A stretch of DNA of 64,000 bases. Origin: Zanthoxylum bungeanum (Eukaryota > Streptophyta > Magnoliopsida > Sapindales > Rutaceae). Positions within the stretch are counted from its first letter, which is position 1. The number at the start of each line of letters is the position of its first letter. The notes under the pieces were generated by a model, which made no database searches, was not told the DNA's origin, and was given only the letters and a program-made list of their open reading frames with translations. Positions 63,154 through 64,000 of this stretch are shown one piece after another. The position numbers and the translations under genes are program-made. The stretch spans positions 1 through 64,000 of the forward strand of contig SKCR01021128.1 in the NCBI GenBank assembly GCA_019454045.1, in the 5' to 3' direction.

Positions 63154-63203
63154 CGTCTGGCTGAAGACGAAAAATTTAGCGCTAGCAGGGAGGCAACCCA
63201 TGC
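63154..63203 (+). other. Conserved Athila post-gag block, second copy
   Basis: CGTCTGGCTGAAGACG, then GCGCTAGC and GGGAGGCAACCC; counterpart of 45728-45778. Confidence 0.75.
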
Positions 63204-63653
63204 AATTTGTAATATTTGTTTTCATATTTTGTGTGAACTTTTTAATTTTGTGTGTTATTTTTGTAGGGAAAGGCATAAACGAAGCATTTTAAGACTGAAA
63301 GAATTGTGTTTGGCAATCAAAGATGAAAAACAATTCATTAGCGATGGCTGAGTAAGGAATGAAATCTTGAGACACATCCTAATGAATGAATTTATACATC
63401 AGTAGTGGCGTATTGCGTACACAATTCCGTTGCCTTAATTATTTCTTTGATTCGCTTTTCTATTGTAATTATCTTTATTTTCGTAGACAGGATCCAGACT
63501 TTTTGACCTTTCACGATTTCTTTTGTTGTTTAGCTAACAATCGTCCTTTGGAAGATATTAGTGTTATTATTACTCACCCTTTTTCAGGTACTATAAATTC
63601 AGCCCGTCATTACACTTTTGAAGGCATCCAGAGAGAAAGAAATAAAAAAAAAA
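63204..63653 (+). other. Region between Athila block and LOG fragment
   Basis: No recognised protein. A 98-codon frame (63386-63682) has no known motif. A TATA-like CTATAAATT at about 63590 lies some 60 bases before the LOG ATG, so the end of this region may be the native promoter and 5' UTR of the captured gene. Confidence 0.5.
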
Positions 63654-64000
63654 ATGGAAGCCACTTCAAGAAGACGAGTTGAAAACATCTGCGTGTTTTG
63701 CGGTAGTAGTGTTGGTACTAAGCCACAATACATAGAAGCAGCACAGGAATTGGGTCGAGTCTTAGCCGCAAGGAATATGCACTTAATATATGGCGGAGGA
63801 AATCTTGGACTTATGGGATTGTTTCAAAGGCTGTACAGGAAGGAGGCAGTCATGTTTTGGGAATCATCCCAAAACCCTTGGCAGAGGCAAATCTTATTGG
63901 ATCATCAAACGGCGAGGAACTGATCGTGCCAGGTATGTCTGAACGATTGGTAGAAATGATTAACCGTGCTGATGCTTTTATTGCTTTGCCAGGTGGCTTG
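63654..64000 (+). pseudogene. LOG: LOG-type cytokinin riboside 5'-monophosphate phosphoribohydrolase, partial, frameshifted
   Basis: LOG enzymes release free, active cytokinin bases from nucleotide precursors in the cytosol. From ATG 63654 the frame gives [11 protein letters not shown] (residues 11-21), [12 protein letters not shown], then [12 protein letters not shown] (44-55), the family's nucleotide-binding start. Just after GLMG (about 63819-63822) one base appears to be missing. In the next frame the family sequence goes on: [33 protein letters not shown], reaching the PGGxGT site at the window edge. The first frame ends in a stop at 63923. No intron interrupts the ~115 codons, whereas plant LOG genes usually have several, so this looks like a processed copy. 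It lies downstream of the Athila-2 LTR in the same orientation. Whether the remainder is intact is not visible. Confidence 0.87.

Larger units (their letters stand above)
59681..64000 (+). mobile_element. Athila-2: Athila-type element with LOG cargo, 3' end off-window
   Basis: The 5' LTR is 59681-61850, starting TGATGAGTG and ending CGGTCA. It interrupts the family A LTR after ACAGG (59676-59680), the expected left TSD. The PBS TGGCGCCGTTGCCGGGGA is at 61857-61874. The gag position holds an unrecognised acidic ORF, followed by the conserved post-gag block shared with Athila-1, about 450 bases without a clear gene, and a LOG gene fragment. No PPT or 3' LTR is reached by 64000, so the right border is inferred. 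No pol domain is present up to the edge. Confidence 0.82.

Noticed and set aside
1..64000. CRISPR array, operon or bacterial mobile island
   Set aside because: Repeats here are LTRs and transposon motifs; there are no regularly spaced direct repeats with unique spacers and no prokaryotic gene organisation.

Overview
The window is repeat-dominated nuclear DNA from a plant, most likely a eudicot, because of its Ty1/copia, Athila-type Ty3/gypsy, hAT and TRIM elements, tRNA-iMet and tRNA-Asp type primer sites, and AT-rich spacers. It has no prokaryotic gene organisation, no rRNA or tRNA genes, and no intact host gene that I can support. Nearly every base from 2.4 kb onward belongs to a nested stack of retrotransposons whose borders can be read from LTRs, primer binding sites (PBS), polypurine tracts (PPT) and target-site duplications (TSDs).

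Left part (1-22.8 kb). A 231-bp foldback (MITE-like) lies at 761-991. A DUF4283/zinc-knuckle reading frame (LINE ORF1-like) starts near 2386. It is cut by a TRIM (2409-2970, TSD AAAAG) and then by a degenerate copia element, Copia-1 (3297-22366, minus strand). Copia-1 is itself cut by a ~10 kb element A1 (5421-15465) between its integrase and reverse transcriptase, and by a decayed hAT transposon (18064-21849) inside its 5' LTR. The DUF4283 frame resumes at 22367-22800.

Middle part (22.8-54.9 kb). A second copia family (B) forms Copia-2. Its 3' LTR is cut by the young element A2 (23005-32927, TSD ATCTC) and by a member of its own family, Copia-3 (33402-51469, TSD AATAC). Copia-3 contains a solo LTR of family D (35255-37667, TSD CATAT) and a young gag-only Athila derivative, Athila-1 (42884-48901, TSD CATTC). 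The RNase H/RT part of Copia-2 follows at 53046-54908, where the element is truncated.

Right part (54.9-64 kb). Inverted and truncated LTR pieces of families A and D (55282-58637) are followed by a half LTR of family A (58638-59680). That half LTR is cut by an Athila-type element on the plus strand, Athila-2 (59681 to beyond the window). Its 2.17-kb LTR has a dense G-box/ABRE cluster ahead of a TATA box. Its body holds an unrecognised frameshifted acidic ORF and, apparently as cargo, an intronless, frameshifted fragment of a LONELY GUY (LOG) cytokinin-activating enzyme gene (63654-64000).

The strongest leads are: the LOG fragment inside a retroelement; the G-box-rich LTR that could drive it; family A, which seems to keep transposing with a broken coding region; and ~90-nt periodic repeats in the Copia-3 leader.
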